Origin: DATKMG01 sp035541995
GTDB taxonomy: Bacteria; Acidobacteriota; Terriglobia; Versatilivoradales; Versatilivoraceae
Assembly: GCA_035541995.1 (NCBI GenBank)
Contig: DATKMG010000476.1
Span: forward strand, 1-12,389
Direction: 5' to 3'
Length of the DNA: 12,389 bases
The position numbers and the translations under genes were made by a program. Below the pieces are notes generated by a model, which saw only the letters and a program-made list of their open reading frames with translations, was not told where the DNA came from and ran no database searches. This document shows, piece by piece, positions 6,858 through 12,389 of the stretch (within the stretch, counting starts at the first letter, position 1; each line of letters opens with the position of its first letter).

Positions 6858-7505
6858 ATGGTTATATCTGCGCTACAAGTAAAGCAACTTCGGGATAAAA
6901 CGGACGCTGGGATCATGGAATGTAAAGCGGCCCTTCAGGAGACCGATGGCGACTTTGACAAGGCCGTTGTGGTTCTCAGGAAAAAAGGACTGGCTGCTGC
7001 TGCCAAACGGGCGGATCGAATAGCAACTGAGGGAGTGGTGGTCTCCTATATTCATCCAGGGAACAAGATTGGAGTGATGGTTGAACTCAGCTGTGAGACA
7101 GATTTTGTGGCTCGCAGTGCGGAGTTTCACGACTTGGCCAAAGACATCGCGATGCATGTCGCCGCCATGGACCCCAAGTACATTCGGAAGGAAGACATCC
7201 CGGAGACGGTCTTGAATCAAGAAAAAGAAATATACAAGGAAAAGGCCCTAATATCAGGGAAGCCTATTAGCGTAGTCGAGAAGATTGTCGAAGGCCAATT
7301 GAGCAAATTCTATTCAGAAGTCTGCCTTTATGATCAACCCTTCGTGAAGAATGACAAACTCAAGGTGGGACAATTGATCTCTGAAATGGTTCTGAGCACC
7401 AAGGAGAATGTTTTGGTGCGACGATTCGCCCGGTTCAAGGTGGGGGAAGGGCTGGAGAAGAAGAGCAGTGATTTTGCAGCGGATGTAGCGGCCCAACTAG
7501 GCTAA
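6858..7505 (+). CDS. tsf: Translation elongation factor Ts, short form
   Basis: Nucleotide exchange factor that releases GDP from EF-Tu. The 215-residue protein is of the short EF-Ts class, well below the 283 residues of E. coli, with a reduced dimerisation region. The N-terminal UBA-like part has VKQLRDKTDAGIMECKAAL (about 8-26) and DKAVVVLRKKG (34-44). The core has VELSCETDFVAR (75-86), whose TDFV motif (81-84) contacts the EF-Tu Mg-binding region in known complexes. The C-terminus contains LYDQPFVKNDKLKVGQLI. ATG 6858 is supported by AGGAG at 6841 and GGAG at 6850. It follows rpsB after 195 bases, in which I see no convincing promoter or terminator, and its substrate EF-Tu begins at 12251. 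Confidence 0.97.
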   Translation: MVISALQVKQLRDKTDAGIMECKAALQETDGDFDKAVVVLRKKGLAAAAKRADRIATEGVVVSYIHPGNKIGVMVELSCETDFVARSAEFHDLAKDIAMHVAAMDPKYIRKEDIPETVLNQEKEIYKEKALISGKPISVVEKIVEGQLSKFYSEVCLYDQPFVKNDKLKVGQLISEMVLSTKENVLVRRFARFKVGEGLEKKSSDFAADVAAQLG

Positions 7506-7516
7506 TTCCCTTTCCT

Positions 7517-8245
7517 ATGACCGCCAAGAGAGAAAAACCAGTCTACAAACGAATTCTGCTGAAAATGAGTGGGGAAGCTCTGGTAGGAAATCAGGGTTTC
7601 GGTGTAGACCCTCAAATTGTTAGAGCCATTGCTGAGGAAGTCAAAGAAGTTCATGACTTGGGGGTGGAAACTGCTATTGTCCTTGGGGGAGGGAATATCT
7701 TTCGGGGGGTAGCCGTAACCGCTCAGGGTATGGAGCGGGTGACAGGGGACCTCATGGGCATGTTGGCTACGGTCATCAACGCCATTGCTCTGCAGGACGC
7801 CCTGGAGAAAAGCGGAGTTTTCACGCGGGTGGTTTCCGCCATTGAAATGAGAGAGGTAGCAGAACCTTTCATTCGAAGGCGAGCCATTCGCCATTTGGAA
7901 AAGCGTCGAATAGTGATCTTTGCTGCCGGGACCGGTAATCCCTATTTTTCAACTGACACTGCCGCCGCCCTCCGGGCCATGGAGATCAAGGCCGATGTCA
8001 TCCTGAAGGCCACCAAGGTCGATGGGATCTTCGATGCCGATCCAGTCAAGGTCAAGGGCGCTGCAATGTTTAAGGAAATCACATACCTCGAAGTGATACG
8101 CAAGGGGCTACGGGTAATGGACAGTACAGCCATTTCCCTGTGTATGGACAACAAAATGCCCATCATCGTTTTTAACCTTCTTCGCTCGGGAAACATCAAA
8201 AGAGTCGTGTTGGGAGACAAGATCGGGACTATCGTGAAGGTGTAA
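7517..8245 (+). CDS. pyrH: UMP kinase
   Basis: Hexameric amino-acid-kinase-fold enzyme that phosphorylates UMP to UDP with ATP in pyrimidine nucleotide synthesis. Bacterial forms are usually inhibited by UTP and activated by GTP. The 242 residues fit the family. Seen are RILLKMSGEAL (12-22), the glycine loop VLGGGNIFRG (55-64), MLATVINAIALQDALE (82-97), GTGNPYFSTDTAA (138-150) and ATKVDGIFDADP (about 165-176). ATG 7517 follows the tsf stop by 11 bases. No Shine-Dalgarno sequence is visible in TTCCCTTTCCT just upstream, so reinitiation after tsf seems likely. The tsf-pyrH-frr order is the common bacterial one. Confidence 0.98.
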   Translation: MTAKREKPVYKRILLKMSGEALVGNQGFGVDPQIVRAIAEEVKEVHDLGVETAIVLGGGNIFRGVAVTAQGMERVTGDLMGMLATVINAIALQDALEKSGVFTRVVSAIEMREVAEPFIRRRAIRHLEKRRIVIFAAGTGNPYFSTDTAAALRAMEIKADVILKATKVDGIFDADPVKVKGAAMFKEITYLEVIRKGLRVMDSTAISLCMDNKMPIIVFNLLRSGNIKRVVLGDKIGTIVKV

Positions 8246-8250
8246 TACTC

Positions 8251-8808
8251 ATGATCAAAGAAACCGTGAATAACTCCAAAACGCGGATGGAAAAAGTAGT
8301 TGAGGATTTGCGGAGAGAACTGGCTGGAATCCGTTCAGGGAGGGCTTCCCTTTCCCTATTGGATCATATCACCGTAGACTACTACGGGAATCCGACTCCT
8401 CTAAACCAGGTGGCCACCTTGGCGGTGCCTGAATCAAACTTGATCACGGCTCAGCCTTGGGACACGTCACTGTTAGTGGCCATCGAAAAGGCCATTCGAG
8501 CGTCGGATCTGGGACTCAACCCTTCCAATGATGGCAAGATTATCCGGATTCCAATACCTCCGCTGACGGAGGAGCGCCGGAAGCAACTGGCGAAACACGT
8601 AGGAAAGGTTCTGGAAGATCATCGCACAGCCATCCGAAACATTCGCAGGGACGAAAATGAGGCCCTCAAGAAACTGCTGAAGGAGAAGAAGATCTCTGAG
8701 GATGACGAACGAAAGGGGCTGGAAGAAATTCAGAAAGTCACTGGTCAGTTCGTAGTCAAGGTTGAGGAATTGGCCAAGAAAAAGGAAGAAGAAATTCTAA
8801 AAGTATAA
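8251..8808 (+). CDS. frr: Ribosome recycling factor
   Basis: Factor that, with EF-G, splits the post-termination ribosome. Its 185 residues are the canonical length. Domain I helices include ELAGIRSGRASLSLLDHI (23-40), where the GRA motif is universal. Domain II contains VDYYGNPTPLNQVATLAVPE (42-61). The C-terminal helices have PIPPLTEERRKQLAK (101-115) and IRNIRRDENEALKKL (128-142); the Arg-rich segment binds 23S rRNA. ATG 8251 lies 5 bases after the pyrH stop; AAGGTG inside the pyrH end is the only weak Shine-Dalgarno candidate, implying coupling. Its partner EF-G is encoded in the next operon, at 10127. A small ATGAT-GGA-ATCAT hairpin overlaps the stop region, too weak for a terminator. 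Confidence 0.98.
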   Translation: MIKETVNNSKTRMEKVVEDLRRELAGIRSGRASLSLLDHITVDYYGNPTPLNQVATLAVPESNLITAQPWDTSLLVAIEKAIRASDLGLNPSNDGKIIRIPIPPLTEERRKQLAKHVGKVLEDHRTAIRNIRRDENEALKKLLKEKKISEDDERKGLEEIQKVTGQFVVKVEELAKKKEEEILKV

Positions 8809-8900
8809 TGATGGAATCATGAACGTTGAATTTCCTGGGACAGTTTGTGCTTTGCCAAAGACATTTTGCCGGATAAGCAAGGTGGGGTGGATCTCGTTGC

Positions 8901-8929
8901 TGCAATAGTTTCTCAATGAAGTGCAATAG
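8901..8929 (+). repeat. Direct repeat TGCAATAG x2 upstream of the str promoter
   Basis: TGCAATAG occurs at 8901-8908 and again at 8922-8929. The 21-base centre spacing equals two helical turns, so both copies would face the same side of the DNA. The second copy ends 14 bases before the -35 box of the predicted rpsL promoter. This could be an activator or repressor site, or coincidence. Confidence 0.4.
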
Positions 8930-8943
8930 AATCGGGATTTTGA

Positions 8944-8973
8944 TTGACAGATGGGGGTCGGTTTTGTTAAATT
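8944..8973 (+). promoter_or_regulatory. Predicted sigma-70-type promoter of the str operon (rpsL-rpsG-fusA-tuf)
   Basis: A perfect TTGACA at 8944-8949 is followed after 17 bases by TTAAAT (8967-8972, four of six matches). With an 18-base spacer, TAAATT (8968-8973) also scores four of six and has a TGT extended -10 in front. Transcription would begin near 8979, giving a leader of about 84 bases before rpsL. The surroundings are AT-rich compared with the genes. Confidence 0.65.
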
Positions 8974-8979
8974 TTTAGG

Positions 8980-9003
8980 CTTTGTCGCTTAGTGACGACA
9001 AAG
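8980..9003 (+). other. Perfect 8-bp hairpin at the predicted 5' end of the rpsL mRNA
   Basis: CTTTGTCG (8980-8987) and CGACAAAG (8996-9003) are exact reverse complements around the 8-base loop CTTAGTGA. The stem begins at or next to the predicted transcription start. No T-run follows, so it is not an intrinsic terminator. It may protect the mRNA 5' end or be an operator; which of these cannot be told from sequence. Confidence 0.6.
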
Positions 9004-9032
9004 GATTGCTGGCCTGTTGATGAAGATGTCGG

Positions 9033-9059
9033 AGAGATTGAGGAGATTGAGGAGATTGA
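9033..9059 (+). repeat. Three tandem 9-base units carrying the rpsL Shine-Dalgarno
   Basis: AGAGATTGA (9033-9041), GGAGATTGA (9042-9050) and GGAGATTGA (9051-9059) lie end to end directly before rpsL. AGGAG occurs at 9041-9045 and at 9050-9054; the second is eight bases from TTG 9063 and is the likely working ribosome-binding site. Each unit also contains a TTG, but those are not in frame with rpsL. Confidence 0.8.
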
Positions 9060-9062
9060 GTC

Positions 9063-9434
9063 TTGCCAACGTTTAACCAGTTAGTTAGGTTGGGTCGGAG
9101 TAAGCCGAAGTACAAGACAAGCAGTCCCGCGCTACAAGGCTGTCCGCAAAAACGGGGGGTATGTGTGCGCGTATATACCTCCACGCCCAAGAAACCGAAT
9201 TCGGCTCTGCGTAAGGTGGCGCGAGTTCGGCTAACCAACAGCATCGAAGTGACCACATACATTCCGGGTATTGGTCACAACTTGCAGGAACACTCCATCG
9301 TACTCATTCGTGGAGGCCGTGTGAAGGACCTTCCCGGCGTGCGGTACCATGTTGTCCGTGGAACATTGGACTCAGTCGGAGTTCAAAATCGGAAACAGAG
9401 CCGGTCCAAATACGGGGCCAAACGTCCCAAGTAG
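9063..9434 (+). CDS. rpsL: 30S ribosomal protein S12
   Basis: Decoding-centre protein of the small subunit. The 123 residues and the sequence are canonical: MPTFNQLVRLGR at the start, CPQKRGVCVRVYTSTPKKPN (27-46), then GGRVKDLPGVRYH (84-96). Lys43 and Lys88, where changes give streptomycin resistance in other bacteria, are the sensitive-type residues. Asp89, which RimO methylthiolates in many bacteria, is present. The start is TTG 9063, set by the MPTxNQLV beginning and by AGGAG eight bases upstream. It opens the str operon behind its own predicted promoter, and rpsG follows after 80 bases. Confidence 0.98.
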   Translation: MPTFNQLVRLGRSKPKYKTSSPALQGCPQKRGVCVRVYTSTPKKPNSALRKVARVRLTNSIEVTTYIPGIGHNLQEHSIVLIRGGRVKDLPGVRYHVVRGTLDSVGVQNRKQSRSKYGAKRPK

Positions 9435-9461
9435 TCATTCTCCAGGTACGATTCAATAAAC

Positions 9462-9506
9462 CGCTGGTTTGTCAGCGATGCGATAGCCTGTTTGCTTGCT
9501 GAGGAG
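9462..9506 (+). promoter_or_regulatory. Possible alternative hairpins in the rpsL-rpsG spacer, next to the rpsG Shine-Dalgarno
   Basis: CGCTG (9462-9466) can pair with CAGCG (9473-9477) around a 6-base loop. The same downstream arm, CAGCGA (9473-9478), can instead pair with TTGCTG (9496-9501), which touches the Shine-Dalgarno GAGGAG (9501-9506). The two folds exclude each other. In E. coli, S7 binds the rpsL-rpsG spacer to repress translation, so a similar role here is an inference; both stems are short. Confidence 0.35.
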
Positions 9507-9514
9507 TTGGAGAT

Positions 9515-9985
9515 ATGCCTAGAAAAGGAAGCATTCCCAAGCGGGAGATTCTTTCGGACCCTATTCACAACAGCACCCTGGTTACGAAGTTTATCAGCTG
9601 CATGATGTGGGATGGCAAGAAGAGCACTTCTGAAAAGATCTTCTACAATGCCCTGAAGATTCTCCAGCAAAAGGCGGGTGATGACCCGATCAAAGTATTT
9701 AAGAAGGCCGTCGAGAACGTTAAGCCCGTGCTGGAAGTCAAGACCCGTCGTGTGGGCGGTGCCAACTATCAGGTACCTGTGGAGGTCAATCCAAGCCGCA
9801 GGATTTCCTTGAGTATCCGGTGGCTAATCGCTTACACGCGTGCCCGCAAGGAAAAATCGATGGAGGAGAGGCTCGCGGCAGAGCTTATGGACGCCGCCAA
9901 TAGCCGTGGGGCGGCTATTAAAAAGCGGGAAGATGTGCACAAGATGGCAGAAGCCAACAAGGCTTTCGCCCATTATCGCTGGTAA
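9515..9985 (+). CDS. rpsG: 30S ribosomal protein S7
   Basis: Primary 16S rRNA binding protein that starts assembly of the 30S head. Its 156 residues are canonical. Visible blocks are MPRKGSIPKREILSDPIHNS (1-20), FISCMMWDGKKSTSEKIFYNAL (26-47), VKTRRVGGANYQVPVEVNPSRR (75-96) and a C-terminus ending in KREDVHKMAEANKAFAHYRW. ATG 9515 has GAGGAG at 9501-9506, eight bases upstream. It sits second in the str operon, 80 bases after rpsL. In E. coli S7 is the autogenous repressor of this operon; the spacer before this gene has foldable sequence that could serve that role. Confidence 0.98.
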   Translation: MPRKGSIPKREILSDPIHNSTLVTKFISCMMWDGKKSTSEKIFYNALKILQQKAGDDPIKVFKKAVENVKPVLEVKTRRVGGANYQVPVEVNPSRRISLSIRWLIAYTRARKEKSMEERLAAELMDAANSRGAAIKKREDVHKMAEANKAFAHYRW

Positions 9986-9988
9986 ACA

Positions 9989-10071
9989 GGAAAGGTGTCC
10001 CTCTGGGGGCAAAACAAACAACTGCTCGTGTCACCTTCCCCGGTTCTGCCGTGCTGAAGCAAGCGCACGGT
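9989..10071 (+). other. Structured rpsG-fusA spacer
   Basis: The 141-base spacer (9986-10126) holds two inverted repeats. GGAAAGGTG (9989-9997) pairs with CACCTTCC (10032-10039), with one bulged A. CCGTGC (10049-10054) pairs perfectly with GCACGG (10065-10070) around 10 bases and can extend by a G-U pair. No T-run follows either, and no good promoter is seen. A leader or intercistronic element for fusA is possible. Confidence 0.4.
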
Positions 10072-10126
10072 GACCATTTCGGCTTTTGCGAGGCTGAGTG
10101 AGAGGGGCAGTTGCGGTGCGGAGAGT

Positions 10127-12211
10127 ATGGCCCGGTCGGTCCCACTTGGAATGACTCGAAATATCGGCATCATGGCTCATATTGATGCCGGAAAGACGAC
10201 TACGACTGAGCGGATCCTTTATTATACCGGGATTACTCACAAGCTGGGTGAAGTGCACGATGGGACTGCCATCATGGACTGGATGGAACAGGAGCAAGAG
10301 CGTGGGATCACCATCACTTCGGCTGCGACAACCTGCTTTTGGAACGAGGTGCGAATCAACATCATTGATACCCCCGGCCATGTGGATTTTACTGCCGAAG
10401 TTGAACGCAGCCTTAGAGTCTTGGATGGGGCAATCTGCCTGCTCGGATCTGTGGAGGGTGTGGAGCCTCAAACTGAAACGGTATGGCGCCAGGGAGATAA
10501 GTACCAGGTTCCGCGAATAGTCTTCGTCAACAAGATGGACCGGGTCGGAGCCGACTACGACCGTTGTATCGACATGATTAAGTCCCGACTCAAGGCCAAC
10601 CCGGTTTCCGTGCAGCTTCCTTTAGGCAAGGAAGAGACTTTCACGGGAATTATTGATCTGATGGCAATGCAAGCTGAGGTTTACAAAGACGAGACCCTAG
10701 GTTCCGCCTATGAAACTATTCCCATTCCGGCCGAGCGCGAGAAGGAAGCAAGGCACTACCGGGACAGGATGGTGGAGCTTATCTGTGAGCATGATGAGGG
10801 CCTGCTGGAAAAGTATCTCACGGGCGAGGCCATTTCCGTTCCTGAACTGAAGGCGAGTTTGAGGAAGTCCACCCTTTCGCTGGCCTTGGTTCCAGTGTTG
10901 TGTGGCTCTGCGTTTAAGAACAAGGGGATTCAGCCTCTTCTGGATGCCGTAGTTGACTACCTACCTTCGCCTCTTGATCTTCCGCCAGTGGTCGGTATTG
11001 ATCAGGACGGAGTAGCGGAGGTCCAACGGAGGCCGGATGATGATGAGCCCTTTGCCGGGCTGGTTTTCAAAATTATGACTGACCCCTTTGTAGGTCAGTT
11101 GGCTTTTTTCCGAGTGTACTCGGGCATCCTAAAGACGGGGTCCTTCGCCTACAACAGCAGAAGGCGGACCCGCGAGCGGGTGGGTCGCCTCCTGAAAATG
11201 CACGCCAACAAACGAGAGGAGATCAAAGAGGTCTACGCCGGTGACATCGCGGCTGCCGTGGGATTGAAGTCCGTGACCACCGGCGACACGATTTGTGCTG
11301 AGGATGCACCGGTTATTCTGGAGGCCATGGATTTTCCAGTTCCCGTCATCTCCGTGGCCATTGAGCCTAAGACCAAAGGAGATCAGGAAAAACTGGGCAT
11401 GGCCCTTGGCAAATTAGCTCAAGAAGATCCCACATTCAAGGTCGTGACCGATTCAGAAACGGGACAGACCATCATGTCTGGGATGGGTGAATTGCACCTG
11501 GAAATTCTGGTCGACCGCATGTTTCGCGAGTTTGGGGTTGGCGCCAATGTGGGCAAGCCTCAGGTTGCGTATCGCGAAACCATCCGCAAGAAAGCCGAGG
11601 CAGAGGGAAAGTTCATCCGTCAAACTGGTGGTCGCGGCCAATACGGGCACGTCAAGCTGATCGTTGAACCCACCGAGCCAGGCAAGGGTATTGAGTTCAT
11701 CAACAAGATTGTGGGCGGTGCTATTCCCAAGGAGTACATCCCCGCTGCGGAGAAGGGGGCTGTCGAAGCGCTGGAAACCGGAGTGCTTGCAGGTTATGAG
11801 ATGCAGGATGTGAAGGTGACCCTTTTCGACGGTTCTTATCATGAGGTCGATTCGTCGGAAATGGCCTTTAAGATTGCTGCTTCGATGGCAGTGAAAGACG
11901 CTTGCGCCAGGGGCAACCCGGTTCTGCTAGAGCCGATTATGAAAGTTGAGGTCGTAGTTCCGGAAGAGTTCATGGGAGCAGTGGTCGGTGATCTGAATTC
12001 CCGGCGGGGACGAATCGAGCGGTCTGAACCCCGAGCTGGATCGCAGGTCATTACTGCGGTGGTCCCACTTTCCGAGATGTTTGGTTATTCCACGGACCTG
12101 AGATCCAAGACTCAAGGCCGGGCAACCTATACCATGCACTTTTTTCATTACGAACAGGCGCCGAAACTCGTCAGTGACGAGATCGTAGCTAAAGTACAGG
12201 GCAGAGCCTGA
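10127..12211 (+). CDS. fusA: Translation elongation factor G
   Basis: GTPase that drives translocation on the ribosome and, with ribosome recycling factor, splits it. From ATG 10127 it has 694 residues, the normal length. GTP-binding motifs are AHIDAGKT (17-24), RGITIT (59-64) with the switch I Thr, DTPGH (81-85) with catalytic His85, and NKMD (135-138). Domains II to V follow without gaps; GGRGQYGHVKLIVEP marks domain IV and GRATYTMHFFHYEQAP lies near the end. The frame is open upstream to ATG 10070, but MARSVPLGMTRNIGIMAHID is the standard EF-G beginning and GGAG (10120-10123) precedes it, although only three bases away; AGAGGGG at 10101-10107 is farther. It is third in the str operon. Confidence 0.97.
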   Translation: MARSVPLGMTRNIGIMAHIDAGKTTTTERILYYTGITHKLGEVHDGTAIMDWMEQEQERGITITSAATTCFWNEVRINIIDTPGHVDFTAEVERSLRVLDGAICLLGSVEGVEPQTETVWRQGDKYQVPRIVFVNKMDRVGADYDRCIDMIKSRLKANPVSVQLPLGKEETFTGIIDLMAMQAEVYKDETLGSAYETIPIPAEREKEARHYRDRMVELICEHDEGLLEKYLTGEAISVPELKASLRKSTLSLALVPVLCGSAFKNKGIQPLLDAVVDYLPSPLDLPPVVGIDQDGVAEVQRRPDDDEPFAGLVFKIMTDPFVGQLAFFRVYSGILKTGSFAYNSRRRTRERVGRLLKMHANKREEIKEVYAGDIAAAVGLKSVTTGDTICAEDAPVILEAMDFPVPVISVAIEPKTKGDQEKLGMALGKLAQEDPTFKVVTDSETGQTIMSGMGELHLEILVDRMFREFGVGANVGKPQVAYRETIRKKAEAEGKFIRQTGGRGQYGHVKLIVEPTEPGKGIEFINKIVGGAIPKEYIPAAEKGAVEALETGVLAGYEMQDVKVTLFDGSYHEVDSSEMAFKIAASMAVKDACARGNPVLLEPIMKVEVVVPEEFMGAVVGDLNSRRGRIERSEPRAGSQVITAVVPLSEMFGYSTDLRSKTQGRATYTMHFFHYEQAPKLVSDEIVAKVQGRA

Positions 12212-12250
12212 GACGGAAGTGCTTTCCCTCTGATTAGAAAGGATGAACCG

Positions 12251-12389
12251 ATGGCGAAGGAGAGATTTGATCGGAGCAAGCCGCACGTGAATGTGGGGAC
12301 GATCGGGCATATCGATCACGGGAAGACGACGCTGACGGCGGCGATCACGAAGGTTTTGGGGAAGGGCAATCCGAAGGTCGCGTTTCGGA
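12251..12389 (+). CDS. tuf: Translation elongation factor Tu, N-terminal fragment cut by window edge
   Basis: GTPase that carries aminoacyl-tRNA to the ribosome. Only 46 codons are visible, reading MAKERFDRSKPHVNVGTIGH and then the P-loop IDHGKTTLTAAI. The full protein is about 395 residues. ATG 12251 lies 39 bases after the fusA stop, with AAGGA (12238-12242) eight bases upstream. Codon use differs from fusA next door: all five Thr codons are ACG, all four Ala codons are GCG and four of five Gly codons are GGG, whereas fusA mixes synonyms freely. Assignment is secure from the invariant N-terminus and its str-operon position. Confidence 0.96.
   Translation, partial: MAKERFDRSKPHVNVGTIGHIDHGKTTLTAAITKVLGKGNPKVAFR

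Noticed and set aside
7502..7894. 130-codon open frame on the minus strand inside pyrH.
   Set aside because: It lies wholly opposite a well-conserved pyrH reading frame and its translation resembles no family I know. Similar antisense frames inside coaBC, gmk, the exporter, frr-side sequence and fusA were dropped for the same reason.
8980..9003. Rho-independent terminator for the frr operon.
   Set aside because: The stem is perfect but no T-run follows on either strand, and it lies downstream of a better promoter.
10070..10126. EF-G with 19 extra residues from ATG 10070.
   Set aside because: The standard EF-G beginning MARSVPL starts at 10127. The upstream start falls at the edge of a hairpin and lacks a ribosome-binding site.
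1..12389. Mobile element, CRISPR array, defence or biosynthetic cassette.
   Set aside because: Every stretch over 260 bases is covered by a recognised housekeeping gene, and no transposase, integrase, att-like repeats or spacer array is seen.

Overview
The window is a core housekeeping region of a Gram-negative-type bacterial chromosome. Two gene groups diverge from one shared promoter region near position 4650. Gene content, a short EF-Ts, the set of S2, L13 and S9, and an MsbA-type exporter beside yicC, gmk, rpoZ and coaBC recall Acidobacteriota or a related deep-branching phylum. This placement is an inference from memory of gene order and protein style, not from a search. Base composition looks moderately GC-rich by eye. 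Four genes (rpoZ, rpsI, rpsB, rpsL) start with TTG behind strong Shine-Dalgarno sequences.

Minus strand, positions 4576 to 1, in transcription order: MsbA-type ABC exporter, yicC endoribonuclease, gmk (guanylate kinase), rpoZ (RNA polymerase omega subunit) and coaBC (coenzyme A biosynthesis, cut by the window edge). The first four are packed 1 to 6 bases apart and are almost certainly one operon; coaBC follows 103 bases later.

Plus strand, positions 4747 to 8808: rplM, rpsI, rpsB, tsf, pyrH and frr, which encode L13, S9, S2, EF-Ts, UMP kinase and ribosome recycling factor. After a 254-base gap holding a good sigma-70-type promoter, the str operon follows: rpsL, rpsG, fusA and the first 46 codons of tuf. 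The plus strand therefore encodes ribosomal proteins together with elongation and recycling factors. The minus strand supplies nucleotide and cofactor synthesis, RNA turnover, a polymerase subunit and envelope lipid export.

No mobile element, CRISPR array, tRNA, rRNA or unknown gene cassette was found. I do not see an undescribed multi-gene system here. Points worth a second look are: a CoaC domain whose catalytic Cys158 is replaced by Glu; a symmetric divergent promoter built on a 9-bp inverted repeat; a leader for rpsL with a 5'-end hairpin, a 21-bp-spaced direct repeat and a triplicated Shine-Dalgarno motif; possible alternative hairpins at the rpsG ribosome-binding site; str placed behind frr rather than rpoBC; and a sharp codon-usage change at tuf.
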